This document shows, in pieces, positions 47,278-60,126 of a DNA stretch of 64,000 bases (positions are counted from its first letter, which is position 1; each line of letters starts with the position of its first letter). Origin of the DNA: Linnemannia schmuckeri (taxonomy: Eukaryota > Mortierellomycota > Mortierellomycetes > Mortierellales > Mortierellaceae); NCBI GenBank assembly GCA_029449235.1, contig JANATG010000008.1:1302001-1366000 (forward strand). Direction: 5' to 3'. Below the pieces are notes generated by a model that saw nothing but the letters and a program-made list of their open reading frames with translations, ran no database searches and was not told the origin of the DNA. A program made the translations under genes and the position numbers.

Positions 47278-48818
47278 TTAAGCCTTGACATCATCGTAGG
47301 CGACCTCGGTCTTCTCGGTGGAAACTTCGCTATCCTCGACGGTGGTGTCCTTGATGGCCTTGAAGACGACGGGGACGGCACCGAGGACACCGGCAAAGAT
47401 GAGGACAACGCAGACAATAAGCTCGCCCATACCCTGGCTGGTGACGTTTCTGGCGTTGGCACCAGCAGAGGGACCGTTACCGATGGTGGAGGTCTGGACA
47501 ATAGGGGCGAGAATACCACCCAAGTTCTGGACGAACTTGTAGAAACCGGCGTACTTGGCAGCGGTGTTGGTGTCGTTGGTGAGAGCACCCATGACCCAGT
47601 ACGAGAATCCCTGGTACATGGCATCGGTGATTCCGTACATGAAGTAGAGGAAGAATGGTCCAATCCAGTTGGAGGTATCATCAACGAGATCGTAGATAAC
47701 CCAGGATGCGGGGTCCTTGACCTCAACACCGTTCTCGAGAATCCATCCCTTGGGGCCGATCTTGGACTGGTAGACAAATCCACCGGCGTAGGTGGCAGCG
47801 AGGGTACCGGCCAACAAAAAGAGACCATAGCGAGCACGGGTGGTACGGGTCCACTCCTTCTTGTCCAAGAAAGCACCATAGAGGATGGAACCAATAATCT
47901 GAGCCAACCAGTAGAACATGGAGTTCATGGAGCGAGTACGGATGGTGAAGTTGAAGGCGTTGACGGCGTTGAACTGGTAGGTGTAGAACCAGTTGGAGGA
48001 GAAGAACATGGGAACCAAGCACAACATGCGCCAGTCAGAGAAGAGCTTGATGACAGCGAGGAACTCGCCAGCGGGGTTGGCATAGGAAACCTTGACGACG
48101 GGCGAACCATCCTTGCGGAAGACCTTGTTGGTGGGCAACAGAGCAACGGAGCCGAGGGCACCAATGGTCATCAAGGTCATGAAGGCGGCATAGGAGGCGG
48201 TCGAGGCACCAGTGGCCTTGGAGTCGTTCCACTGGATGGCGAGGGGGATGATGCATCCGATAACACCACCACAGTTGAAGATGGTCCAGAAGATCGAGAA
48301 GAAGCGACCCTTCTCACCCTCCTCGGGGTAACCCATCATGACGGCACCCTGAGCAGTCCACAACCAACCGGCACCAATACCGAGCAAGCAAGAGGCAACG
48401 ACGACGAAGGCGAGAGACTGGACGTAGTGGTAGGTAAGGTAAGAGGCGACATAGAGGGTATAGGTCAAACCACCGAGAATGAGAAGAACACGATGACCGA
48501 AGATGTTGAAGAGAGCACCAGCGAAGAGGGAGGAGAAGGCGAACATGCAGGACAAGGCGGTCGAGGCCTTGTTTCCGACATCGGAATCCTTGGGCTCAAG
48601 ACCATATGAACCAGCGCCGTTCAAGGCGTTGAACATACCGGGGCAGCAGAAGCAGATAAAGCCCTATTGGTGAATAAGATATGATGGAGATGGAACCGTT
48701 AGTACAAGAGATCAAGAGAGAACAAGCGAAGGATCGAAGAGAAGAGGGGCAAGGCACGGTATGGCAAGAGGAGACTTACCACAATGATGACTTGGGTGAT
48801 GGGGTCGGAGTACTTCAT
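47278..48818 (-). CDS. UNC93-like major facilitator superfamily protein
   Basis: Polytopic membrane protein. Model: complement(47278..48663, 48780..48818), 474 residues, in frame, with a 13-residue first exon (MKYSDPITQVIIV). The order of segments is that of fungal UNC93-type MFS proteins: GFICFCCPGMFNALNGAGSYGL; ALSCMFAFSSLFAGALFNIFG; ILGGLTYTLYVASYLTYHY; GIGAGWLWTAQGAVMMGYP; FWTIFNCGGVIGCII; a central loop; then FYTYQFNAVNAFNFTIRTRSM, WLAQIIGSILYG, GLFLLAGTLAATYAGG and FFLYFMYGITDAMYQGFSYW. About eleven to twelve helices are visible. The tail is acidic. Substrate is unknown; fungal homologues are annotated as DUF895 or UNC93-like. C-ending codon bias suggests good expression. Confidence 0.9.
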
Positions 48819-49233
48819 TTTGGAAGTTGATTGGAGGGGGAAGGGAGGGAAGGGAAGGCGGAAGAGGAGAGAGAAACGGAGATAGGGGAGGATGAGTTGA
48901 GAGACCTGAGGGTGAAGAGAAAAAAGAAAAGTAAGGCGGATGTGGGGGTGGGTTTTATAGTCGAATTGGAGGGCAGTTGGATGAATCGAAGCGGGATTAG
49001 AGAATGAATACTCCTGGCAGTTCAATGGCTCACTTTTTTTTTACTTGTTGGCTGCAACGGGGAGTGGGCACTAAGATGAATTGGAAGAAGTACAGAGAGG
49101 ATGAATAGGGGATGGATGGGATTGAGAGCACCGTTCGAGTTAACTGTGAGAGTGGGCTGCGTTCGAAAATCATATTAAAAAAATCATAAAATAAAATAAC
49201 AAAGTATAACCTTTGAGTGGACGCTGTATACAC

Positions 49234-49234
<1 letters not shown>

Positions 49235-49267
<33 letters not shown>
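49235..49267. repeat. (CAA)11 microsatellite
   Basis: Eleven uninterrupted CAA units followed by TCA and three more copies. Confidence 0.95.
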
Positions 49268-49268
<1 letters not shown>

Positions 49269-52200
49269 CACAACAACAACACACGATCGCATTGTACTCA
49301 ATTGGCACTCCATTCTACTTTTCTTTACTTTTGGTCTTCCGGCAAGGTTAGTCAAGCCGTCCAATCCACCAATCCACCACAAAATAAACACAAAACAGAA
49401 AAAGAGTAAACCTCCAAGACAAATGACAGACAGGGCAGTCTAAACAAGGTTATCATCAAAAATACATCTAATCCAAGGTTATGCTTCACTCCTTCATCTT
49501 TTCCTTCATCTCTCTTCCTTTCTCCTTCCTGTGTTCTAGCCTGGCATTCTTCTTTCCTTCATCCCACCTAATCTACCCCTAGACCTCCTCGCTCTGCTTC
49601 TATCTTGCTTCGCATGGGAGTACAATCAATCTCTCTCTCCAACCACGCGCTGTTCCTCCCTCTCTCTCCCTTTCTTTCCATCCTCCATCCTGCGTTATCT
49701 CTCCAACAAACAGAGAACTAGTGAAAAACAACAAAAAAACATCGCCACGTCCAAATAAAAAAGCCTCATAGTGCACGCAGAGAAGACACGAACACCTTTC
49801 TTCTTGCATTGCTTTTTCCCACCTTTGGCGTATTCTTCTTCATTGTTCACACCCACGAAAAACAAGCATGAACGTAAAAAAAAAAAAAAAAGTGAATACA
49901 ACTCCGTCTCGCCTATATGTCTCAAGTTCTTATTTTATTTGGAGAAAAAAAATGAAAAGCGGGAACCGATTTTTATTTTTGTATACACACGGCGGCTGGC
50001 TGACTGGCTGGCTGGGATTCTTTTTTGGAAAAACGCCAACTCTAAAGGTCTTGTTTCCGGGGCACCGTAAACCACCCACCTTGGAAACCTCAAGAAATGG
50101 TTGGCAGGGGAACGGAAGAGAAGTAGGAAGTAATGCGAGTGGCGGGTCCAAATTTGCAACTTCTTTGTTTCTGTTGTTAATTTAAGAAGAACTATGCCTC
50201 CTCATGCTACCCATCAGACCTGAATAAAAATGAAAAACGATGTGCTATTTACCCTGCTCCTATATCTAGGAAATATTAATCGAATATCTTCAAGTCGTTG
50301 AGGTCTTCCTTCTATCCAGTGTTTTTTTCGTCTTGGTCAGAGCAATGAACGAAATAGAAAGAGAAAACCTTAGGAGTGTACCATATGTTCAACTATGTAA
50401 AAACAGTAATCACATTTGTTATTTTATTAACGCTAACAAAGTCCTGACCCAACTGAACAAAATAACAAACCAGGCGGAAAGATCTTTTCTGGTGTACCAG
50501 ATAACAACTTGCAGAAGTAACTACTCCCGCCCCTTTCATTCCTGTCACCCCTTTAGATTGGTTTCTTCGGAAGAAATCGATTGGTTCTTGCGTGCAAGAG
50601 GTCTTAAACATCAGGAACGAGATTCAACTAAGATTGTCGAGCATGACCTTTTGTTCTTGACGGAAGAAGATAATGATAGTGGATGGAAAAAAATGACCAC
50701 AAGATAGAAAGATATTTTTTATTTGTTTCCTGTACTTGAGCCTTGCTGTTTTGCTCCTTCATTGGAGTGGGATGAAAAGGCTTAGCTATGAATGAAGAAT
50801 GATCAGCTTTTTTAGCAGTCGAGACATAACAAGAGGATAAATAGCCACAACGGAGAGCATAGTGTTGGTTGGTGTAAAGTAAAGAAGAAATGGGGCGTTG
50901 AGCAAAAAAGAATCAAAAAGAATGAAATGAACGAAGGACGTATATGACCAGCAAAAGTGGGTTTTGCGATTATTTTCAGATATGCTATCAAATTTCCTTT
51001 TGCTCTTCCTTTGTTATTGATAATGGTTGAACTAGAGCTGAAGCAAGGGATGGGATGGAAAAAAGGACCGAAGAGAATGGAAGAAAACGAAGCGGATGAA
51101 GTAAAAAGAAAGTAAAGAAGCGCTCGGTTGCACAGCCTGGGGAGGAGTGTGCGAGAACAAAATGACAATGGGTAGAAGGAAAGAAGGAACGGGCCGTATT
51201 TTTTTTGCTTTATCAAAACCATCAGTTTGCATGATCTCTGTGCAACGCTAATGGACTGGAGAAAACAAAAAAAATACGCACCTTGGTCCGACAAGGTTGC
51301 ATTGCACATTGCAACCACCTCCTTCTCTATTGTAAAAAAGGAACCAGTCGCCTCTCATTTGTTTGTTTTATTGATGTTGATGTTGATTGTTAGCGTAAGT
51401 GTGTCTGATATAGTTTCTTGTGTTTGTTGACTCTCTTGGCATTTCTTTCTAGCCTGCGTCTTTGTTTACACAATCTCTTGTTTCTACTTTCTTGCTTGGT
51501 CGCCTTCATTGTCTCTTGTCTTTTGTCGTTTTGCGTTTGTTTATTTATGTGTTTGTGTATGTGTGTGGTCTGCCTCAGTCAGCAGGTCCTGTTGGAAAAA
51601 AAAAAAAAAAAAAAAAAAGGTAAACAAAAAACTTACTTTGTGTTCAATCGCTTGTCAGGACTGTCTGTTTGTCTTCACCCTTCCATTGCCTGCGGCCTGC
51701 GGTCGTCTTTCATTCTCCCAATGGCTCTCCACCTTGTCAGGTGTGTCTATTTAAGTTCACTTTTGTTGTTGTTTTACACTTTCTTCTCTTTGAAATGACT
51801 AAAGTTTTTAATCGGAAGTTGTATTATCTCCGCCCTCTTGTCCATGGACACAATAACAACAAAGAGAGCAAGAGAGAAGAAGAGACACAAAAGAAAAGAA
51901 AAAAAGTAATCTCGACCATCGAGAGAGCTCTTTTCACACCCCCTGTTCGTTGATAGGTCGCTCGATGCGCCCATTCGGTGGACTGTTTGATCCGTTAGGG
52001 TTTCCGTTGGGAACACAATCGACAATCAAGGTTCGCAATCAACCCTCGCCATCGACTCGACAGAAAGACTTTGACTTTGACATCCCAAACACGACAAACC
52101 GAGACAGACCGACAGAGAGCAATGGAGACAGAGGAAAGGGAGTGCTCTTCTTCCCAATAATCAAAAACTCAAATGACCCATCTCCCATTTCTCCCTTCAA

Positions 52201-52463
52201 CCCTGCCCTGCCCTGCACAATTTCTTTGTACCCCCTTCCTTCCTTCATGGTCCTTTTTCTTACTTGGCCGGCTTTTTGTACATCGTTTTTGTCCTCCCAA
52301 GTCCATTTAATGTATACGCCGCAATTTGGTTTCATATACAATCGAACACGTAAGTCAAGTGAGGGAGTTTACAATAGAGCGCCCAGATGTGGATCCAAGA
52401 CCAAGAAGACGCATGGTTTGTTCTTGGTTTCTTTATCTTATTTCTGCGCATCCATGATCAACC

Positions 52464-52500
52464 TTTTTTTTTTTTTTTTTTGGGGGGGGGGGGGGGGGGG
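52464..52500. repeat. T18 directly followed by G19
   Basis: Eighteen T then nineteen G with no interruption on the + strand. The G run can form a G-quadruplex. Exact length is uncertain in any assembly. Confidence 0.85.
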
Positions 52501-55500
52501 CGAAGGAAGAGGAAAGGAAAACAACAAACCAGACGGGCCAAAGCCCTTCTTCCATTTCCTCCTTCTTCATTTCGTCTTCCTTCCTTCTCATCTCGCTCAT
52601 TAATGCCCGAGGTGGAAAGTCATTGATGAACGAGATGGTACGCCCAAGAAAAAAAAGCTTCGCGAAAGGTTGTTTCTATGTTTTTTGTTTACAACTCCCA
52701 CACACCTCTTTGGTAGTTGAGAGCATCGTCCCGTTTTCTGCGCGGCTTTTTTTTATATTTTTGTCAGAAAACAATGAAGGAAAAAAAGGGTTATCAAATC
52801 TTCATCTCCACCCTCTCACCTATGGCGATTTGCCTCTCCCTTCCCCTTTTCCAAACCATGAGCAAGCAAAGAAAAATGAAAGTCAATGAGCCATTTTATT
52901 TTTGTTATATCTCTTTGAAATAGTGTACTATACTTGTGGAGAAGAAGAATGGGCGTTATATCTTACCATGACAGAAGAATATTATCGCCTTCATATCATT
53001 CAACATCAAACTTTTCTCACCTCTAAAGAACCCCCAACCTTGATCAGAAAGAAACATGTACCTTCGTTTCCATACCTCTTCCCTCTCTGCTCTAGCCCTC
53101 ACCCTTCTCTTCCTCCCTCTCCCATCATGGCGCCAAACTATACCGGACCCAATAGCACCAAAAAGTTCCTTCGATCCTGTGAGCGATAAGAGATTGTGAT
53201 CCAAAGGGTCATACAAGAGGGCAAGAGGGGAGGGAGAAGGCAATGCAAGAATACTTCATCAAGGAGGAAGGTCGATGCATCCGTATCCGTTATTCTTTTT
53301 TTTGCCATAGGGGGGAAAGTGTCAAATATCTGAGCGGTGCAAGGGAGTGAGTGATTATAGGTCATACCCAGAGCATTCCTCTCTTTCTGACTCCTCTCAC
53401 TTTGGCTGTCATTTTTCTCTCCTTTATATCAAAGTGGAAGAGTGGGGAGCCGCGGATCCAGCTCTACTTTCCTCCTCCTCATGTCTCGTCTCATTCACTC
53501 TCCTTCCGCCCCCTTTTACCTCTCCAACGCATCCCGCGACTGACTGTCGGAGCTGGCGGAGATTGTTTTCCATATTGGGTGCCACGGAACAAGCAAAATA
53601 GAGGAATGCCTTTAGGCCTTATTTCTCCTATCCCCAGTAAAAGGCCCGCCCCTTGTATTCTTTATATGAACCTCTCTCAACTCTCTCCCTCCTTTGTTCA
53701 ACTTCGACTTTTTTCACCTTTCCGCCATGTGGACTTGTTTCTCGACACCCAGGAATCCAGGATTTTGCAGGAGAACTCAGGATATCAATCCTGGGAAGAT
53801 CAGTACCGTCAACAGTCTCGGTTTTTTTTTGATAAGTGCAGACCCCTCTTCGACTCTCTTGGACCAGGTTTTGCCTGGATACAAAATAGGAGACCAGGAA
53901 TAGAAAAAAGGCTTGATGTGGTAGACAATAGTCCTCTACGTCGTCCCGCCTTTTTTTTATCACTTCTAAGTTCAACTGCGGGATACGATATGAACCAAGG
54001 AACCAAGGAACCAGGAAACCAACGGGGAGGAACGCCGAGATCAGCTGTAATTGTTTGATCCGAACTGAAGAACAGAAATGAGACGATTTTGCTTCAGTAT
54101 TCCCACTCTTGACCGTTTTGACCACCTAGCCCCTTTCCTGATCACTCACCCACTCTATCAGACTTAAGCTTTGAGACAGGACTGACCATTCACACTCACC
54201 CAAAAAAAATTCAGGAACGAATATTGACAGACAACAACGAACATGGAGACTTGGCAATGGATCAAGGACCTGGATCTTTCTTCATGACTTTCCCTCATCG
54301 TTTACTCAGCGTTTGTCTGCGGATTCAAGTGTTTGTTTGAGTAAGTATGCGTGTGCGTGAGTCTGATTTCTTGCAAATATGCAGATGGGGAGGGTGGGGT
54401 TCTTGTGTTTGTTTGTGTATGTGTGTTTCTGTTGATGGGCGTTTGTGTTGGTTTTCAAGCTAACTGGCGGGATGGAATAAACCAATGGGCGTCTTCTCGC
54501 CACTCTTCTTTGTTGTTGTGGTCCTAATATGGTTGGGTCAAGTCGATGGAGCAGAGAGAGAGGGTTTTGTTGTTTGTGTTCGGACGACAACCCCTATTAG
54601 GTCAGGTCGACAAACGCAACACAAACAACGACAAAAAAAGTACCTCTTCGTAAGTACTCTTCCTTTCTCTGTTGCGTGGGCTGGATGGACCCAATCGATG
54701 AGCATTGAGATAAAATTGATAAAAGGCATGATCGAGCAGGATTAGACTGGGCTCTGTGAACTCAAACATCCACTTTTTTTCTTACTTTCTCTTATTCTAA
54801 ATTGATTTAGAGAAGGATTTGTGTCGGCGATGGAAAACGTAAATAAACATCTTTCTTCCCTTCCCCATCGATACACACGCGTGGCTGGCTCGTCTTTCCT
54901 TGGCTTGGATGAACTTGTTTGAGAGACAGAGAAGAGGAAGAATCGGCGCTTGCCCGTTGGTGGGTGCCTCGGTTCGTTTTAGGAAGTGTTCTTTTCCACG
55001 GATACGAAATTTCAATATGGTTCGGAACTCCAACCAATAGTGCGATCGTGCAGATATGATTCCACCGTGTTCACACTAAATTTTTTTTTCTAAACTACGC
55101 CCATCCTCACCTTCTCACACGTTTTGCATATGTGCATAACTTGTTCTTGGCACTCCTTTTCAACTTTCCTCCTGCTGGTGTCGTTCTTTGCTTTTTGGTG
55201 ATAATGGGTTCTCCTGCTATTACTCACCTTTCTCTGGTCCTTGCGCAGGTTGTCGTTCATGAATGTCACTGAGAATGACAATTCTTTAGTATGTAAAGCA
55301 ACAATAAAGAATTAACAACCTCCTGCCACACGAGCTATTCCTGGACTAATGGAATGTGTTCTGTATCTCCCTTTTTCTCTTCTTACTACATCACTCCCTC
55401 TTCTACTCACTTACAAAATCACGGCAGACTCTCGTAGGGGTGTTATTGTAGAGAATTATCTTTTGATATGAGGATCGGCCCAATGGAAGGAAGACACCTA

Positions 55501-56895
55501 GGACCTAGAATACAAGTTGTTCTCCTTTCGTACACTGCCTCATGTAGGTACTCATCATGTCACTCCCCAGCAGCTCTCAATAGATCAATATCACGTTTCT
55601 ATGATACGACCAGTAGATTATCTTTGGCTCCTCTTCTTCCTCCTTTTGTTCGCGCGCCGTTAAAACTAATCCAGGGAAAGATCTTTCGTTTGTGTTTACG
55701 ATTACGCACCTATGGGGAATAATGAGAGAGAGTAGATAAAATATCTCTTGACGAGAGCCCTGCACTTGTTCTCTTCCTTGTACCTGTTATTGTACCTGAT
55801 GTTATTGTACCTGAACACAACAAAAAGTTACATGGATACATTCGGCGCTATTTTTAATAAGAAAGCGAAACACCCAGCCAGTCGACCGATTGATGGCTTT
55901 TTAGTCTGAGTGGAATGAGACGAAGATGATGAAAAAAAAAGTCCACTATTGCGCTTGTTCAACGCTAAAACAACAAGCTTCGGCTCATTCGTAAACTCTT
56001 CTTTCTGTCACTCTGGTTCCTTTCTTTGCTTTGCCGAAAATTGTTATTAGCCCAGAGCATCAGTTCCTTTTTTTTCTTTCATTCCTCTTTGCCTTCATTT
56101 TTTTTTCTCACTTTCCTCCACCCCTTTTTTTCTGTTTGTTTTATCTCTGCATCATCTCCAGCCAAACAACGGATCGCATTCTTATCAATCCAGCCTAAAA
56201 ACTACAAAAACAAAACAACATGGACTCACTATTCCCTCCTCTCCAATAAACTGCGAACACAACAACCACAAACAACAACAATAACAGCCGACAAAAACTT
56301 TTTTTGAAGTATTGATCTTGGAAAGAAAAAAAAACGCCATCCAATTGTTCCTGAACTCTGTTCACCCATCATTGCCATCTCTCGTCCCCTTCTTCCCCAC
56401 TTTCAAGTCCACACACATATATATACACTCTGTCCTTGTATGTCTGACTCTTCGTCATACTGTTAGCGCTATTTGTCCTTCATTTGCCCACGGTCAAATC
56501 TGAATAATCACTCCTAAAAAATTCTTCAAGGGATTTTTTATATATGTACCGCAACCCTTGCTGCCCTCCCCATTCTCACACTCCTGTCATCATTTTTTTT
56601 CTTCCCACCACCCCGCTTTCTCTACTCATGCTGCTTGCTTTTTGCTTCGTCAATTGAACTTTCAAGCCTCCTATCTCTATCTACTTCACGATACACCTAT
56701 TCTCTTTCACTGCTCACTCTCCTTCCCTCCAACATCTCTTGGCAATCCTTCTTGTTTTCTCCCTCTCTTCTCAAAAAATCCATCCTTCATCATCCATCCA
56801 TCCTCCACATCCCCCTTCAACTCTCCATAACCTCCTCTCCCTCTTCACTATTTCCTCTCACATCCCATCCACCAGCACACACCACCACCAAAAAA

Positions 56896-58038
56896 ATGAC
56901 GGCAACGAAATCCTCCTCATCATCACCACCCTCCCACTCCAAAAACGTATTTCGTATCCACGGAGTCAACGTTCTCAACCGCAAAAACGTCGACTCTATC
57001 GCTCGGCTGACAGCACTTGAACGACGCAGAGCGACCCATATCTTGGATGAGCGCCAGAGGCGCGATACCATGAACCAGCTCCTCACAGAACTCTCCAACC
57101 TTGTCCGAGAATCTGCTACCGACATCATTTCTCTCGAACCTCTGCCTTCTTCCTTGTCAACAAACGCCAATGAGACTGAGTCTACTACTTCACCCTCGAC
57201 TTTGTCAAGTGAAGAGCCATCTCAACAACCATCCTCCCCACCACCAGCAACCACTACCACAGCAACAACAACAGCACCAAGCCTGAACCCAGACGGCACT
57301 GAAAGGCGGCCGCCCGTAAAATCCAACTCTATTACAACACTCCGCAATGCTATTGCCGAAATCCATCGGCTGCGAACCTACGCCGGTCTCCAAACCATCA
57401 CCGCTGCCCAATCAACCGAAGCTTCCTCGTCAGCATCCTCCTCCTCTCCGCCTTCGTTGCCCTCATCCCCCTCTCGGTCCAGCTCTCCGCCCTCTGATCT
57501 CTGCTCGCTCTCGACATTGGCTACCTTGGCCTGTCAGCAAAGTGAGAGTGGCAGTGGCGTTCGGAGTCACGAGACTTTTCTACGACCCACACCTACAAAG
57601 GCGCGGAGGAAGTCCAACACCAGCACCAAGTCAAACAAATCCAACAAAAACAACAACAAGCGTGGTGCCTCGCCGATGGACGAAGAAGAGGAGGATGTCT
57701 CCATGCGAATGGCTGACGCTCGTGGTGGTGGTCACAACCAACTCTACTCGCCTCCGCTCTCGCCCTCAAGCCCCACAGTCTCCCACCCTCACTACCTATC
57801 TTCATCGTTTGCGATGCCACCAGTGCACCAACAATACTATCATCACCATTTCCAGTACCATCATCAGCAACAGCAATACCAGCAGGTGATTGCATTGACG
57901 CCACCATGTACCTCTACGACTACTACGACGACTCTGCCCTCGCTCTATTCGATAGTCTCACCGATGGATTCTGAGTCTTCCTCCTCTGCTCCTACTGGCT
58001 ATCATTTTGGTGGCGCCGCCCAATCCAATCATTTTTAG
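56896..58038 (+). CDS. bHLH transcription factor with long interhelical loop
   Basis: Single exon, 380 residues; the ATG at 56896 is preceded by a run of A. The basic region plus helix 1 is at about 43-72 (ERRRATHILDERQRRDTMNQ), with H48, E52 and R56 in the H-E-R pattern of proteins that bind CACGTG. Helix 2 is at about 142-161 (KSNSITTLRNAIAEIHRLR). The loop between the helices is about 70 residues of Ser/Thr/Pro-rich sequence, far longer than the usual 5-20. The C-terminal half is Ser/Pro/His/Gln-rich with KARRKSNTSTKSNKSNK and is probably a disordered regulatory region. I would not name an orthologue. AATAAA at 58103-58108 follows the stop. Confidence 0.88.
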   Translation: MTATKSSSSSPPSHSKNVFRIHGVNVLNRKNVDSIARLTALERRRATHILDERQRRDTMNQLLTELSNLVRESATDIISLEPLPSSLSTNANETESTTSPSTLSSEEPSQQPSSPPPATTTTATTTAPSLNPDGTERRPPVKSNSITTLRNAIAEIHRLRTYAGLQTITAAQSTEASSSASSSSPPSLPSSPSRSSSPPSDLCSLSTLATLACQQSESGSGVRSHETFLRPTPTKARRKSNTSTKSNKSNKNNNKRGASPMDEEEEDVSMRMADARGGGHNQLYSPPLSPSSPTVSHPHYLSSSFAMPPVHQQYYHHHFQYHHQQQQYQQVIALTPPCTSTTTTTTLPSLYSIVSPMDSESSSSAPTGYHFGGAAQSNHF

Positions 58039-58402
58039 ATCCTCCCGTCACGTTTTGCTATAGTTTACCAGCCATTTTAATCATTCTTTCACATACCTTT
58101 GTAATAAAACCATACTTGTACACTATCCTTTGTCGTTCCCTCGGAGTCTTCATGAACGTATGTGTTTGGAGGATGACACTTTGGACAGCTCTGTCCCAAT
58201 ATTATTGATAGGATGGAGAAAGTTGTATGTGCTATGTAACAATATCGAAAACTGTGTGGTGAAGAGGATGAGAAAGAAGGAGAAAGAAGGTCTAAGGGAA
58301 CACCCTTTTGTGTGTGTGCAGCATGTAGACAAAAAAACACTACCTACGAGTCGCGTTGCAAGTAAGAAGAATCTCATCTACAAGGATGTGCAAACGAGAC
58401 AC
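58039..58402. other. convergent spacer bHLH / HAD phosphatase
   Basis: Holds the bHLH poly(A) signal at 58103. No gene. Confidence 0.6.
58103..58108 (+). terminator. AATAAA poly(A) signal of the bHLH gene
   Basis: AATAAA 65 bp past the stop codon. Confidence 0.55.
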
Positions 58403-60126
58403 CTAGGCTTTCACAGCCTGAGCAAACATCTTGGAATCGGACGACTCGACCGCAGAAAGAACCTGCGATGAAGTCTTGACTTCATCAATGGACAAAGAAT
58501 CAACAGCTGATGATGCCGACGAGGACGACTCGACCATAGTCGACAACGAAGTCGTAGAAGAAGCAGCTGTTGAACCCAACGATGAACCCAAGAACGCAAC
58601 TCCTGTCCGATTACGTCCAAAGAAAATATCCCTAGTAATTTCCAAGACATCTTGCGCATCCTGCCAAAAAACAATCTCGGCTTTCACCAACTCTGGTCGC
58701 TCTTTGATCCGCGTTTCCAACGAAAGCCCACGTCTTGCCAGGACCAAATCGTCACGTTCTCTGCTCAAACGCGTCGATGGGCAGAAATCATTACTGGCAT
58801 CGCCCATGTAGACGACTTGTTCCCATGGGTGAGAATCGATGAGTTTTTGGAGCTCGAGCCCCTTGCACAGGTTTGGTTCGCAGGGGAGGGGGCATTGGTG
58901 GGGCTGTTTGTCTAGGCCGTGGTACCGGGTGACGTTGAGACGGCCTCTGGAGTCGAATGATGCCGGGTTGGTGATGATTCCTGTGAACAAGTGGTCAATG
59001 TTGTACGCCTATACAGAAGGAAATATACACATAGAGAAACGAGGGGACAAAACAAAAGAACAAAAACAAATAGTGGATTCAATCAGGCAGACAACGAAGG
59101 GGTGAGTGAGAAAGTGAAAAGCAATTAGGATTGGAGGGGTGAAAAAAGGAAGGGAATAGAAGTTAGTCACCCAGGTAAAATTACAAGCCTGCGAATGTAG
59201 GTACGCATCTGAATTCGCAAGTTGACCCCGCTCTCCAAGCATCTAAGCCCAGTAGCCTTTTTTCATACCTTGAGGACGGTCTCGATGTAGACGGTGTTGG
59301 CATCAGAGAGGATGTACAAATCCGAGCCTTGCTCCTTCATCAGCTTCAATGCTTCGATTCTTTCTGGGGCCTACATGTTAATTGATGTTCCAAAAACAAT
59401 TCGCCGGCTTTTTGTTAGGATATACAATCGGCGAATGGTGCATTGTGGAGTATTGTTAATGCGTCCCCATTTGACCACTCTGCGGAGACAGAGAGAATCA
59501 GAGGAGACAAGGGGCATATGTGTTTCTGCATGGTGTGTGCAGGTCCCAGACTGACTTACAAAGGGGATACTAGCCAGGGTTCGCTCAATGTCCTCTCTGC
59601 TGACACCACGGTCAAACAACTCCCCTAACAGACGTTGCCTACATACAAAAAGAAATCAGATGATGTATGGCGATGAGTATACTGCTACCACAGACGATGA
59701 TCCTGCTCCTTCGCTGTTACGATAGATTGAATTGGACAATGAGTTGAACATGATGTATCTGAGTACTTACTGAAGGTCGGTCCATTGGACTTTTCCAATC
59801 GAATCGAGCTGAATCTTTGAAAGCTCTGCACTCAAATGTTCAAAGACAAAGTAGTCTGAGTCTGCGTCGATCAGGGTCCTAATAAAATGAAAAGCGATGT
59901 ACGGAGGAAGTGGAGGAAAGAGGAGTAACAATAAGGCAAAAATGATTGACAGGGCGGTGTGCAGAAAGAGGAGTGTTCGTTGTTGTCGGTTAGCAGTGGA
60001 TCATCACAGCCTCTAAAAGCGTTCTTGTAATTGAAATACTGGCGAGAGCAGCAGCAGAGAGAAGGAGGAGGATGGGGATTGTTACCAGTCGAAGTCAAAG
60101 ACAAAGAGACGTTTTGATGGTGACAT
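58403..60126 (-). CDS. HAD phosphatase, PHOSPHO1/PHOSPHO2-like
   Basis: Small cytosolic phosphatase; animal relatives use phosphoethanolamine/phosphocholine or pyridoxal 5'-phosphate. Model: complement(58403..59008, 59269..59370, 59560..59638, 59771..59878, 60086..60126), five exons in frame, 311 residues. HAD motif I is FDFDWTLIDADSD with nucleophile D11 and acid D13; the first intron falls inside this motif. Motif II is YILSDANT, and motif III/IV is QVVYMGDASNDFCPS. The Cys-rich CPLPCEPNLCKG segment typical of the PHOSPHO family is present. About 50 C-terminal residues (SSSS-rich) extend past the conserved domain. Substrate not decided from sequence. Confidence 0.92.

Larger units (their letters stand above)
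48819..56895. other. 8.1 kb gene-poor divergent region
   Basis: Between the UNC93-like gene (-) and the bHLH gene (+). I find no family-matching frame. Contents: (CAA)11 at 49235-49267, A-tracts, T18/G19 at 52464-52500, a TTATTGTACCTGA direct repeat at about 55791-55818, and repeated CT-rich blocks. The final 800 bp look like a CT-rich 5' leader of the bHLH gene. A 124-codon frame at 50333-50707 and a 235-codon frame at 53351-54058 are unrecognised and AT- or CT-biased. Confidence 0.55.

Noticed and set aside
53351..54058. 235-codon + strand frame in the gene-poor region
   Set aside because: CT-driven composition in the first half, no recognisable domain; not enough to call a gene.
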